A stretch of 64,000 nt of DNA from Lewinella sp. IMCC34183 (GTDB taxonomy: Bacteria > Bacteroidota > Bacteroidia > Chitinophagales > Saprospiraceae): contig NZ_QMEM01000010.1 of the NCBI RefSeq assembly GCF_003390915.1, positions 85,810 to 149,809 on the forward strand, in the 5' to 3' direction. A program made the translations under genes and the position numbers. Each line of letters begins with the position of its first letter. The first letter of the stretch is position 1. Positions 16,804 to 24,191 of the stretch are shown here, in pieces. The notes under the pieces were generated by a model that worked only from the letters and a program-made list of their open reading frames with translations, did no database searches and had not been told where the DNA came from.

Positions 16804-17709
16804 ATGCCCCGCTTTATTTCCTGTCTCCTTTTCCTGCTACCCCTCGTCCTGTGCACCTGCGCGCGGCCGACGGCCCCCGACACTACCCTGCCCCGCGAAA
16901 CGGGGGAATGGACCTCCCTCATCGATCCGGAACTTTCGGACTGGGACACCTACCTGAGTTTCAAGCACCAACTGGGCTACGACGGCTCGGCGCCGGTCGA
17001 CGAAGCCGGGAACCCGATCGCGCCCATCGGGATGAACCCGACGGGCTACGACGTATTCACCACCGTGCAGGAGGACGGGGCCGACGTGATCCGCGTCAGC
17101 GGCGAATACTACGGTTGCCTGATCTCGAAGGAAGAATACGCCGACTACCACCTGCAGGTGAAGTTCCGCTGGGGCGATAGGAAGTGGGTACCCCGCCGGG
17201 ACCTGCTTAAGGACTCCGGCGTGCTGTACCACTCCATCGGCCCTCCCGGCGCGGAGCACTGGCGGACCTGGATGCTCTCCCAGGAATTCCAGATCATGGA
17301 GGGCCACACCGGCGACTACTGGAACCAGGCCTCCTCCGCCATGAACATCCGGGCCTATACCCCGGAGTACCTGATGAACCCCATGGCCGACGCTACCCAG
17401 GACTACCTCCACATCGGTACCGGCGGACCCTATAAGAACTACTGCCTGCGCAGCAACAACTACGAGAATCCCCACGGCGAGTGGAACACCCTGGACCTGA
17501 TCTGCTACGAAGACAAGGCCCTGCACATCGTGAACGGAGAGGTGGTCATGATCCTGAAAGACTCCCGCTACGTCAACGATGCCGGGGAGGTAGTGCCCCT
17601 CACCAGGGGAAAGCTACAGCTGCAGAGCGAGGCGGCGGAGGTATTTTACAAGGACATCCGGATCACCCCGCTGGAGCGGCTGGATCCTGCCTACGCGGCT
17701 TACTTCTGA
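16804..17709 (+). CDS. DUF1080 (3-keto-disaccharide hydrolase-like) exported protein
   Basis: An exported protein of about 301 residues with a concanavalin-like jelly-roll DUF1080 domain; members include 3-keto-glycoside hydrolases, and many are of unknown substrate. Visible family segments are GEYYGCLISKEEYADYHLQVKF, the SGVLYHS block, LSQEFQIMEG and WNTLDLICYEDKALHIVNGE. The N-terminus is hydrophobic (FISCLLFLLPLVLCTC) and may be a lipoprotein signal, though the lipobox is not canonical. A GTG at 16798 is two codons upstream; ATG 16804 is preferred. The 197 bases before it hold no gene. It is co-directional with the GH43-like lipoprotein 58 bases downstream and may form an operon with it. 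Confidence 0.82.
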   Translation: MPRFISCLLFLLPLVLCTCARPTAPDTTLPRETGEWTSLIDPELSDWDTYLSFKHQLGYDGSAPVDEAGNPIAPIGMNPTGYDVFTTVQEDGADVIRVSGEYYGCLISKEEYADYHLQVKFRWGDRKWVPRRDLLKDSGVLYHSIGPPGAEHWRTWMLSQEFQIMEGHTGDYWNQASSAMNIRAYTPEYLMNPMADATQDYLHIGTGGPYKNYCLRSNNYENPHGEWNTLDLICYEDKALHIVNGEVVMILKDSRYVNDAGEVVPLTRGKLQLQSEAAEVFYKDIRITPLERLDPAYAAYF

Positions 17710-17767
17710 CCTCGCCTGAGGCTCCGGGACTCCCCCCGCACCGCCGCCCTACGGTATATTGGACGCC

Positions 17768-18826
17768 ATGAATAAGCTATTCCCTCTCCTGCTGCTGCTC
17801 GCGGCCTGCGGTACGCCCAAACCGGAGCCGGCTACCGCTACCGCCGCACAGGCAGACATGGCCGCTTACCTGATGACCTACTTCAAGGACAACGACCACA
17901 GCCTCCACTTCGCGCTGAGTACGGACGGCTACACCTTCACCGACGTCAACGGCGGGGAAGCGGTCATCGGCGGCGACTCGATCGCCAGCCAGCGGGGCAT
18001 CCGCGACCCGCACATCACGCGGGGACCGGACGGCGCCTTCTACGTGGCCATGACCGACCTGCACCTCTTTGCCCGGCGCCTGGGCTACCGGGAAACCACC
18101 TGGGAGCGGCCGGAGGAACAGTACGGCTGGGGGAATAACCGCGGCTTCGTACTGATGAAGTCGCACGACCTGATCGACTGGACCCACCACAACTTCATCT
18201 TCGAGGAGGCCTTTCCGGAGCTGGGCCCGATCGGCTCCACCTGGGCGCCGCAGACCATCTACGACCCCGAGGAGGACAAGATGATGCTCTACTTCACCAT
18301 GCGCCTCGGCAACGGGAAGACCAAGATGTACTACGCCTACACCGACGACGACTTCACGCGGGCGGTGACCCGGCCCGAACTCATTTTCGAATACCCCGAC
18401 ACGAATATCCAGGTGCTGGACGCCGACATTATCCGGATGCCCGACGGGCGCTACTGCATGACCTACGTGGCCCAGGAACAGCCGGGCGGCATCAAGAAAG
18501 CCGTCTCCGACCACATCAACCGCGGGTACGTCTACGAATCCGAGATGGTCGACCGCGAACCCGGCGCCTGCGAAGCACCGAATATGTGGCAGCGGATCGG
18601 GGAGGAGGAATACGTGCTGATGTACGACGTCTTCAGCGTGGACCCCCACAATTTCGGCTTCGTTGAAACGACCGACTTCGTTACCTGGGAAGGCATCGGC
18701 CACTTCAACGAGGGGGTGATGAAGACGACGAATTTTACCTCTCCGAAGCACGGGGCGGTGGTGCAGCTCACGCGGAAGGAGGCCACCACGCTGGCCACGC
18801 ACTGGGGGATGCCGCTCGAATTCTAA
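17768..18826 (+). CDS. GH43-like five-bladed beta-propeller lipoprotein
   Basis: Lipoprotein (lipobox LLAAC) of about 352 residues with a GH43/GH62-type beta-propeller, the fold of arabinofuranosidases, arabinanases and xylosidases. The motifs GIRDPHITRGPDGAFYV, WAPQTIYDPEEDKMMLYF, DADIIRMPDGRYCM and EAPNMW match the order of Asp/Asp/Glu positions in the family. It closely resembles the N-terminal domain of the two-domain protein at 36270. ATG 17768 is used because the TTG at 17759 adds only MDA before the signal peptide. It ends 36 bases from the convergent SDR gene. Activity on arabinose-containing glycans is likely but not certain. Confidence 0.82.
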   Translation: MNKLFPLLLLLAACGTPKPEPATATAAQADMAAYLMTYFKDNDHSLHFALSTDGYTFTDVNGGEAVIGGDSIASQRGIRDPHITRGPDGAFYVAMTDLHLFARRLGYRETTWERPEEQYGWGNNRGFVLMKSHDLIDWTHHNFIFEEAFPELGPIGSTWAPQTIYDPEEDKMMLYFTMRLGNGKTKMYYAYTDDDFTRAVTRPELIFEYPDTNIQVLDADIIRMPDGRYCMTYVAQEQPGGIKKAVSDHINRGYVYESEMVDREPGACEAPNMWQRIGEEEYVLMYDVFSVDPHNFGFVETTDFVTWEGIGHFNEGVMKTTNFTSPKHGAVVQLTRKEATTLATHWGMPLEF

Positions 18827-18862
18827 CCCCCCTCGTTTGTAACGGCCGGGGTTGGAGGTTGG

Positions 18863-19723
18863 TTACCGGATCGAGGTGTGGCCGTCCATGGAGTGATCCA
18901 GGTCGAGGTCCGTCGCGGGTTGCTGCTTGAAGGATTTCGCGGCCTGGTCCCCGACGGGCCCCTTGCCGATGGTAATTCCTCCGTCGACCATGTATACGGC
19001 GCCGGTCACGTAGCTGGCCTCGTCCGAAGCCAGGAAGAGGTAGACGTTGGCTACTTCCTCCGGCGTGCCCCGGCGGCCCATCAGGTTGGCCTGGTTGTTG
19101 AGCTTCTCCATCTTCTTGTCCATGGGGCCGGTCTCCTTGTGCGTCCAGGCCGTATCGATGGGTCCGGGTCCGACGATGTTGCAGCGTACCCCGTAGGCGG
19201 CCTGCTCGCCCGCGACCCCCTTGGCGAAGGCCATCACGAAGCCTTTGGTGCCGCCGTACGGCGTGTTCTGGGGGATACCTAGCACACCGGCCTCGGAGCC
19301 CGCGCATACGATGTTGCCCTTCGTCTTCTGGAGCTCGGGCAGGGCCGCCTTGGTCATCACGAAAACGGAGCGCACGTTGTTGCGGAGCATGTAGTCGAAG
19401 CCTTCCTCGGTATAGTCGGTCAGTTCGTTGGTCTCTACGAATACCCCGGCGTTGTTGATCAGGATGTCCAGCTTTCCGTACTCGTTGACGGCGGTCTTCA
19501 CGCAGTCGGTGGCCGCCTGGAGGGTGGTAAGATCCCCCTTGAACGGCAGCGCGCTGCCCCCGGCGGTACGAATATCGGCGGCTACGTCGTCGACCGGGTC
19601 TTCCGGCAGGCCGGCGACGATCACCCGCGCGCCTTCGCGGGCAAATAGTTTGGCGATGGCTTCGCCGATGCCGGCTCCGCCGCCGGTCACGATTGCTACT
19701 CTATCTTTCAGTCGGGTTCCCAT
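18863..19723 (-). CDS. Short-chain dehydrogenase/reductase (SDR)
   Basis: Classical SDR of 286 residues binding NAD(P): TGGGAGIG at 13-20, NNAG at 90-93, and the catalytic Ser143, Tyr156 and Lys160 (YGGTK). MVDGGITIGKG lies in the usual C-terminal substrate loop, and a 30-residue tail follows. Such enzymes in sugar loci are often annotated as glucose/arabinose/galactose 1-dehydrogenases. It lies 101 bases downstream of the GH127 gene on the same strand, so it may oxidise the sugar released by that enzyme. The substrate is not readable from the sequence. Confidence 0.88.
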   Translation of the reverse strand: MGTRLKDRVAIVTGGGAGIGEAIAKLFAREGARVIVAGLPEDPVDDVAADIRTAGGSALPFKGDLTTLQAATDCVKTAVNEYGKLDILINNAGVFVETNELTDYTEEGFDYMLRNNVRSVFVMTKAALPELQKTKGNIVCAGSEAGVLGIPQNTPYGGTKGFVMAFAKGVAGEQAAYGVRCNIVGPGPIDTAWTHKETGPMDKKMEKLNNQANLMGRRGTPEEVANVYLFLASDEASYVTGAVYMVDGGITIGKGPVGDQAAKSFKQQPATDLDLDHSMDGHTSIR

Positions 19724-19824
19724 AATTTTCTGATTTTAGGTTTCTTATCCTACGTATCGGGCCAATATGGAGTTCGGAACCAGCAGCCTTTTGGAAACAT
19801 CCTGTTACCAAGCCGCCAGCCCCC

Positions 19825-22191
19825 TTATCGCAGAAGGCGGACATCGAAAATCGATGCCGTAGTACTTCCCGGCGCGGCTTCGAAGCGAACCGTGATCCCG
19901 TCGGCAACCGCGCGATCGGTCACCGCGGCGGGCAGCTCGTATTCGCGGGTGTAGAAGACCGGGGCGAGATCGTCCTGCAGGTCTACCGTAGCTACCTTTT
20001 TGCCGTTCACGACCAAGTCAAAGGAACGGTCGCGTTCGCCACCGAAGAAGGTGAGCTGTAGCCGCCGGCCCACGCCCTCCGGGTCACTGAGCGTATAGGC
20101 AAAGTAATCCCGCGTATTACGGTACAGGCGCCCTTCGCGGATGCCGCTGCGGTCCTTTTCCCCGGTATAGTCGTGTTCTACCTCGGGTTGCTGCTCGCCG
20201 GGGATCACCCGGTCCACGGTGCGCTCCTCCAGTTGCTGGCTTTTGGCCGCCTGCTCCTCCTGAAAGGCCTGCCATTCGGCCAGGTCCTCCGGGGTGGTGA
20301 CGCGCCAGTAGATCATGTAGCGCGCGTCGTGCAGCCGGTAGAAGGGGATCAGGGTGAGGTCGGAGGCGGTTGCCGGATAGAGCACGTCGGGCGCGGTGAG
20401 TTGCAGGGGGCCGGTATCGGATACCCGGAATGCGTCGACGACCGTAGCGGGGTCACCGAGCAGCACCGGCGCGTCGGCGAGGGGCCGCGTAGGGCCACTG
20501 GCTACGTGGCCCATCCGGGAATCGTCCGCAACCAGCCCTTCGATGTCTTCGGTGCCGGTCTTGGCCGCCATGACCAGGGGGCCGTGTACGACCGCGTAGT
20601 AGGCGCTCCCATCGGGCAGCCCCTCCAGCCGGGTGCGCATCGGCAGCGACAACACTACCCGGTCGCCGGGTGACCACGTACGGGTGAGCGACAGGTAGCC
20701 CGCGTGAGAGGTATCCGCCTGCACCGCTTCGCCGTTGACCAGCAGGTCTGGCAGCCCGTCGGTCAGCCAGTCCGGCCGCCGCAGAAGCAGCGTGAAGCGG
20801 GCGGGCTCCTCTCCGTCGATCCGCAGTTCGGTGCGGGCCTCATCGGGGAAGGTATTGGTTTGCGCCACCTGCACGCCCCGCTCCCGCCAGTCGAGGGTGG
20901 AGGGGATATACAGATTGACCAGCAGGGTGTCGGAGCCGTAGTGGGCGTAGATCATCTCCCCGTACTTGGTGTGGTTCTCCAGGCCGGAGCCGACGCAGCA
21001 CCACATGGAGGTCTGCGGGGCGGAGTACACCCGGTAGTGTTCGGGCCGCATGGGCGTGAAGTACACGAAGCCGCCCCGGTCGGGGTGCTCGGAGGACAGA
21101 ATGTGATTGTACAGTGCGCGCTCGTAGTAGGTCAGGTACCGTTCTCCGCCCTCGGTCTCGTAGAGTTGCTTGCTGAGCCGCAGCATATTGTAGGTATTGC
21201 AGGTTTCGGGCCCCTGCACGTCTTCGATCATCGGCGAAAAGTTGTCGGCGGGGTGGAAGTGCTCCCGGACGCTGTTGCCGCCGATGGCCACGGTACGGTT
21301 TTCCACGACTTCCGTCCAGAAGTACCGGGCCGCGGCGTGCCAGGCGGTGTCTCCGCTGAGTTCCGCGATCCGCTCGAAGCCGATCACCTTCGGGATCTGG
21401 GTGTTGGCGTGCATGCCGGTGAGCCGGTCCTCGTGCTCCAGCAGCGGATCCAGCAGCTCCCGGTCGGAGAAGCGGCGGGCCAGCTCGAGGTACTTGTCAT
21501 CGCCGGAGATCTCCGCCAAATCGGCGAAGCTTTCGTTCATCCCCCCCGGCTCGGCGTAGAGTATCTCCTGCAGCTGCTCGTCGCTCAGCGGGGAGAGCAG
21601 GTCATGGGCCCACGATCCCAGGGCGAGGAGCATGTCGCGGGCGCGGGCGCTGCCGGCGTAGGTCCAGGCGTCACGCAGGCCGGCGAAGAGCTTGTGCAGG
21701 TTGTAGATGGGCACCCAGCGGTCGTTCAGGGAGAAGCGCTGCGCTTCGATCTGTCCGGCCGCCAGCTCCCGCCACACCTCCCGGGCGTCCGGCACCCCGC
21801 CGACGTAGCCGTCCCCCCCGGCCTCCTGGGCGCGCTGGATGCCGTCGAGCATGTAGTCGAGCCGCATCCGCACGGAATCCGACCCGGTAGCCGCGTACAG
21901 CATCGACAACGCCGAAATGTAGTGGCCGCCGATGTGGCCGCCGAGGCCGCCGGATTCCCAGTTGCCGTACTTCGGTTGGTCGGGGGGAAGCCCCGCCCCC
22001 TCCAGGTAGGGGGCCAGGAGCCGGTCGGGGTCCAGCGCCATGAGGTAGTCGTAATCCCGCTCCTCGGCGTTCAGAAAAGGACTCTCCGCCAGGCGTACCG
22101 CCGAAAGGGGAAAGAGATCGGGGCCGGTAGACTGGCCGGTGAGCACCGGCAGAAAACTGACCGACAAAAGGAGGCTTGCAATGATCTTCAT
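19825..22191 (-). CDS. GH127-family beta-L-arabinofuranosidase (DUF1680) with C-terminal beta domains
   Basis: Exported 788-residue glycosidase with signal peptide (residues 1-20, ending TGQ) and an alpha/alpha barrel. The zinc/thiolate centre of the Bifidobacterium enzyme HypBA1 is conserved: Glu329 and Cys331 in PETCNTYN and the Cys398-Cys399 pair in MWCCVGSG, of which the first is the expected nucleophile. C-terminal beta-sandwich domains follow, and the last ~110 residues (RLYRNTRDYFAYTLSDPEGVG onward) resemble DUF6805. The frame is open further upstream but ATG 22191 gives the signal peptide. A 19-bp palindrome abuts this start. It sits downstream of the kinase/LytTR pair on the same strand and upstream of an SDR. 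Confidence 0.9.
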   Translation of the reverse strand: MKIIASLLLSVSFLPVLTGQSTGPDLFPLSAVRLAESPFLNAEERDYDYLMALDPDRLLAPYLEGAGLPPDQPKYGNWESGGLGGHIGGHYISALSMLYAATGSDSVRMRLDYMLDGIQRAQEAGGDGYVGGVPDAREVWRELAAGQIEAQRFSLNDRWVPIYNLHKLFAGLRDAWTYAGSARARDMLLALGSWAHDLLSPLSDEQLQEILYAEPGGMNESFADLAEISGDDKYLELARRFSDRELLDPLLEHEDRLTGMHANTQIPKVIGFERIAELSGDTAWHAAARYFWTEVVENRTVAIGGNSVREHFHPADNFSPMIEDVQGPETCNTYNMLRLSKQLYETEGGERYLTYYERALYNHILSSEHPDRGGFVYFTPMRPEHYRVYSAPQTSMWCCVGSGLENHTKYGEMIYAHYGSDTLLVNLYIPSTLDWRERGVQVAQTNTFPDEARTELRIDGEEPARFTLLLRRPDWLTDGLPDLLVNGEAVQADTSHAGYLSLTRTWSPGDRVVLSLPMRTRLEGLPDGSAYYAVVHGPLVMAAKTGTEDIEGLVADDSRMGHVASGPTRPLADAPVLLGDPATVVDAFRVSDTGPLQLTAPDVLYPATASDLTLIPFYRLHDARYMIYWRVTTPEDLAEWQAFQEEQAAKSQQLEERTVDRVIPGEQQPEVEHDYTGEKDRSGIREGRLYRNTRDYFAYTLSDPEGVGRRLQLTFFGGERDRSFDLVVNGKKVATVDLQDDLAPVFYTREYELPAAVTDRAVADGITVRFEAAPGSTTASIFDVRLLR

Positions 22192-22210
22192 AATTGTAAA
22201 TATGACAATT
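22192..22210 (-). promoter_or_regulatory. Palindromic operator candidate AATTGT-N7-ACAATT next to the GH127 start
   Basis: Perfect 6-bp arms separated by seven bases, touching the GH127 start codon. The same 19-bp arrangement lies in front of the two-domain GH43 gene (36172-36190). It could be a protein operator or, in the transcript, a hairpin that masks the start. The AT-rich block stands out in this GC-rich window. Confidence 0.6.
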
Positions 22211-22259
22211 TTCAGCCGCTCCCGGTTGCCACCCTGTAAAGTTTGGTCATGCGGGCGCT

Positions 22260-22964
22260 CTATTTTGTACCGAGGCGCGCGGTCAGGTGTTCGGCGAAGG
22301 TCTCCCCGACCGGCAGCCAGTCCGGGCCGATCCGCAGCCGATATTTCTGTTTGGCATCGATCCGGGCCAGATTGACGAGGTAGCTGCGGTGGATCCGCTG
22401 GAAACCCCGCTCCCGCAGCTGTTCGGTAAGGTGCTTCAGCCGTTCCAGGGTAATGACGGGCCGGTCCTGCCCCGCCAGGTGGATCTTTACGTAGTCGCCC
22501 ATACTCTCCACGAAGCGGATATCGGCCGTGACGATCCGCACTTCCTCGTACTCCGAATAGACGTAAAAATGGTCTGGCGGGGACGCAGGTGCCGGGCCCG
22601 GTTCCCGGAGCCGGATCCACTCGGCGGCCTTTCCCAACGCCCGCTGGAAGCGCTCGGGGCGCACGGGTTTCACCAGGTAGTCCACCACGTCGAGCTCGAA
22701 ACCCTCGTGGGCGTGTTCCCGGTAGGCGGTAAGGAAGATGATCAGGGGCCGCTCCTCGGGCAGCTGCCGGACGAACTCCAGCCCGCTCACGTCGGGCATG
22801 TTGATGTCGGACAGCAGCAGGTCGACCGTATTCTCACCCAAAAAAGCGGCGGCGGCCGCCGCGTCCGTAAAGGTGCGCAGCAGCTCCCAGTCCGGCGCGT
22901 CGCGCGCCAGGCGCTCCACCAGGAGCAGAGCCAGGGGCTCGTCGTCGAGGGCGATGAAGGTCAT
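22260..22964 (-). CDS. LytTR-family response regulator
   Basis: Cytosolic transcription regulator of 234 residues. The receiver domain (1-~115) has the acidic cluster DDEP, phospho-acceptor Asp53 (LLLSDINMPD) and Lys in YLVKPV. The LytTR DNA-binding domain follows (from ~140) with HFYVYSEYEEVRIV, DIRFVESMGDYVKI, GFQRIHRSYLVNLARI. The true start is ATG 22964, whose ATGA overlaps the kinase stop; the long upstream extension of this frame is read from the kinase gene. It is cognate to the kinase and is the nearest candidate regulator of the GH127/SDR genes. Confidence 0.92.
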   Translation of the reverse strand: MTFIALDDEPLALLLVERLARDAPDWELLRTFTDAAAAAAFLGENTVDLLLSDINMPDVSGLEFVRQLPEERPLIIFLTAYREHAHEGFELDVVDYLVKPVRPERFQRALGKAAEWIRLREPGPAPASPPDHFYVYSEYEEVRIVTADIRFVESMGDYVKIHLAGQDRPVITLERLKHLTEQLRERGFQRIHRSYLVNLARIDAKQKYRLRIGPDWLPVGETFAEHLTARLGTK

Positions 22965-24004
22965 TCGGCGAGGGTTAGGGCGAGGGCTACGCGGTGACGG
23001 TCGCCGCCGTTGTCCACCTGCAGGTCGTAGCGGCGGGCGTAGGAGTGATCGAGCCGCTGCCGCGTGTTCGCCATCCCGATTCCGGAAGGGTTGCCCTGCC
23101 GCTGCTTGCTGTCCGGCAGCAGGAGATTGACCACCTCCAGGCGAAGCCGTTTGTCCTCCAGGCGGATGCGCACCTCGATCGTACACGGCTGCCGCGTGGT
23201 GAGGCCGTGCTTGAAGGCGTTTTCCACGAAGGGGACCAGGATCATCGGCTCGATCTCCAGCCCCTCGGGCACCGACGCCGGCAATTCCACCCGCAGGTCG
23301 GCGTTGGGGGGGAGCCGCAGGCGCTGGAGGTCCACGTAACTTTGGATGAACTGGAGGTCGCGGACCAGCGGCACGCGCCGGCTCGCGCATTCGTAGAGGA
23401 TGTAGCTCACCATCTCCGACAGTTTCAGCAGGGCATCGGGGGTACGGTCCGGCGCGGTCAGCGACAGTACGTAAAGGTTGTTGATGGTGTTAAGCAGGAA
23501 GTGCGGATTGATCTGCGATTTCAGCAGGGCGATCTCGGCCTCCAGGCGCTGACGGTTGGCCTGTTCCTCCGCTTTCTTCTTTTCCTCGAAGGCGGTAAAG
23601 CCGCGGAAGGTCGCCGCGACCCCGAAGACCGTCATGCCGAGGAAAATGGCCGGGACGACCATCCAGCCTATCGGCCGCGCGGGTTCCCCGGCACCTGCGT
23701 CCGCGCCCCCCCTGACCGCTTCCAGGAGCAGCCAATCGGTAGCGACCGAGAAGCTCACGTATACCAGGAACGCCAGCACCGCCCACCCGTAGAAACTGCG
23801 CTTGCGGCCGGAGAAATACAGCGGCAGCACCGCGTAGTACAGGAGGTTGTAGTAGACCGCGAAGCCCGCGACGCGCAGCGTGATCAGCAGGTAGCTGTCG
23901 AAGGAGCGGGCAGCCGTATCCCCCGTGAGGACGAAGAGCAGCCACAGCCCGATCCAGACGGTCGCCTGCAGGACAATGGAGCGGGAGATGCGGGGGGTGG
24001 ACAT
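22961..24004 (-). CDS. LytS/YehU-type sensor histidine kinase
   Basis: Inner-membrane kinase of 347 residues with four predicted membrane helices in the first ~145 residues (VLQATVWIGLWLLFVL, LLITLRVAGFAVYYNLLYYA, FYGWAVLAFLVYVSF, PIGWMVVPAIFLGMTVF), a coiled linker (EEKKKAEEQANRQRLEAEIA) and the His_kinase box INPHFLLNTINNLYVLS with the phospho-accepting His. An ATPase region with VPFVENAFKHG and GIGMANTRQRL completes it. There is no extracytoplasmic sensor domain, so the ligand is probably sensed in the membrane. ATG 24004 is chosen over an upstream arginine-rich extension. Confidence 0.92.
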   Translation of the reverse strand: MSTPRISRSIVLQATVWIGLWLLFVLTGDTAARSFDSYLLITLRVAGFAVYYNLLYYAVLPLYFSGRKRSFYGWAVLAFLVYVSFSVATDWLLLEAVRGGADAGAGEPARPIGWMVVPAIFLGMTVFGVAATFRGFTAFEEKKKAEEQANRQRLEAEIALLKSQINPHFLLNTINNLYVLSLTAPDRTPDALLKLSEMVSYILYECASRRVPLVRDLQFIQSYVDLQRLRLPPNADLRVELPASVPEGLEIEPMILVPFVENAFKHGLTTRQPCTIEVRIRLEDKRLRLEVVNLLLPDSKQRQGNPSGIGMANTRQRLDHSYARRYDLQVDNGGDRHRVALALTLAE

Positions 24005-24191
24005 AGGCGGAAGCGGCTGATGGGATAAAGATCGGCTTTTCAAACCGGCGGCGGCGGGGCGCGGGTGCGGGGTTCGTCGGGACAATCCCCGGGTTCACCG
24101 AGACACCCGCATCCGGGCTCAAACGCGCGCTGACCTTTGTGTTGCAACCAAGGAAACCGGCACGGATGCCGGCCCGCAAACGCCCCAAATT

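Noticed and set aside
22260..23390. 376-codon version of the LytTR regulator starting inside the kinase gene
   Set aside because: The first ~140 residues are Arg/Pro-rich, read from the kinase gene in another frame; the receiver domain starts at ATG 22964.
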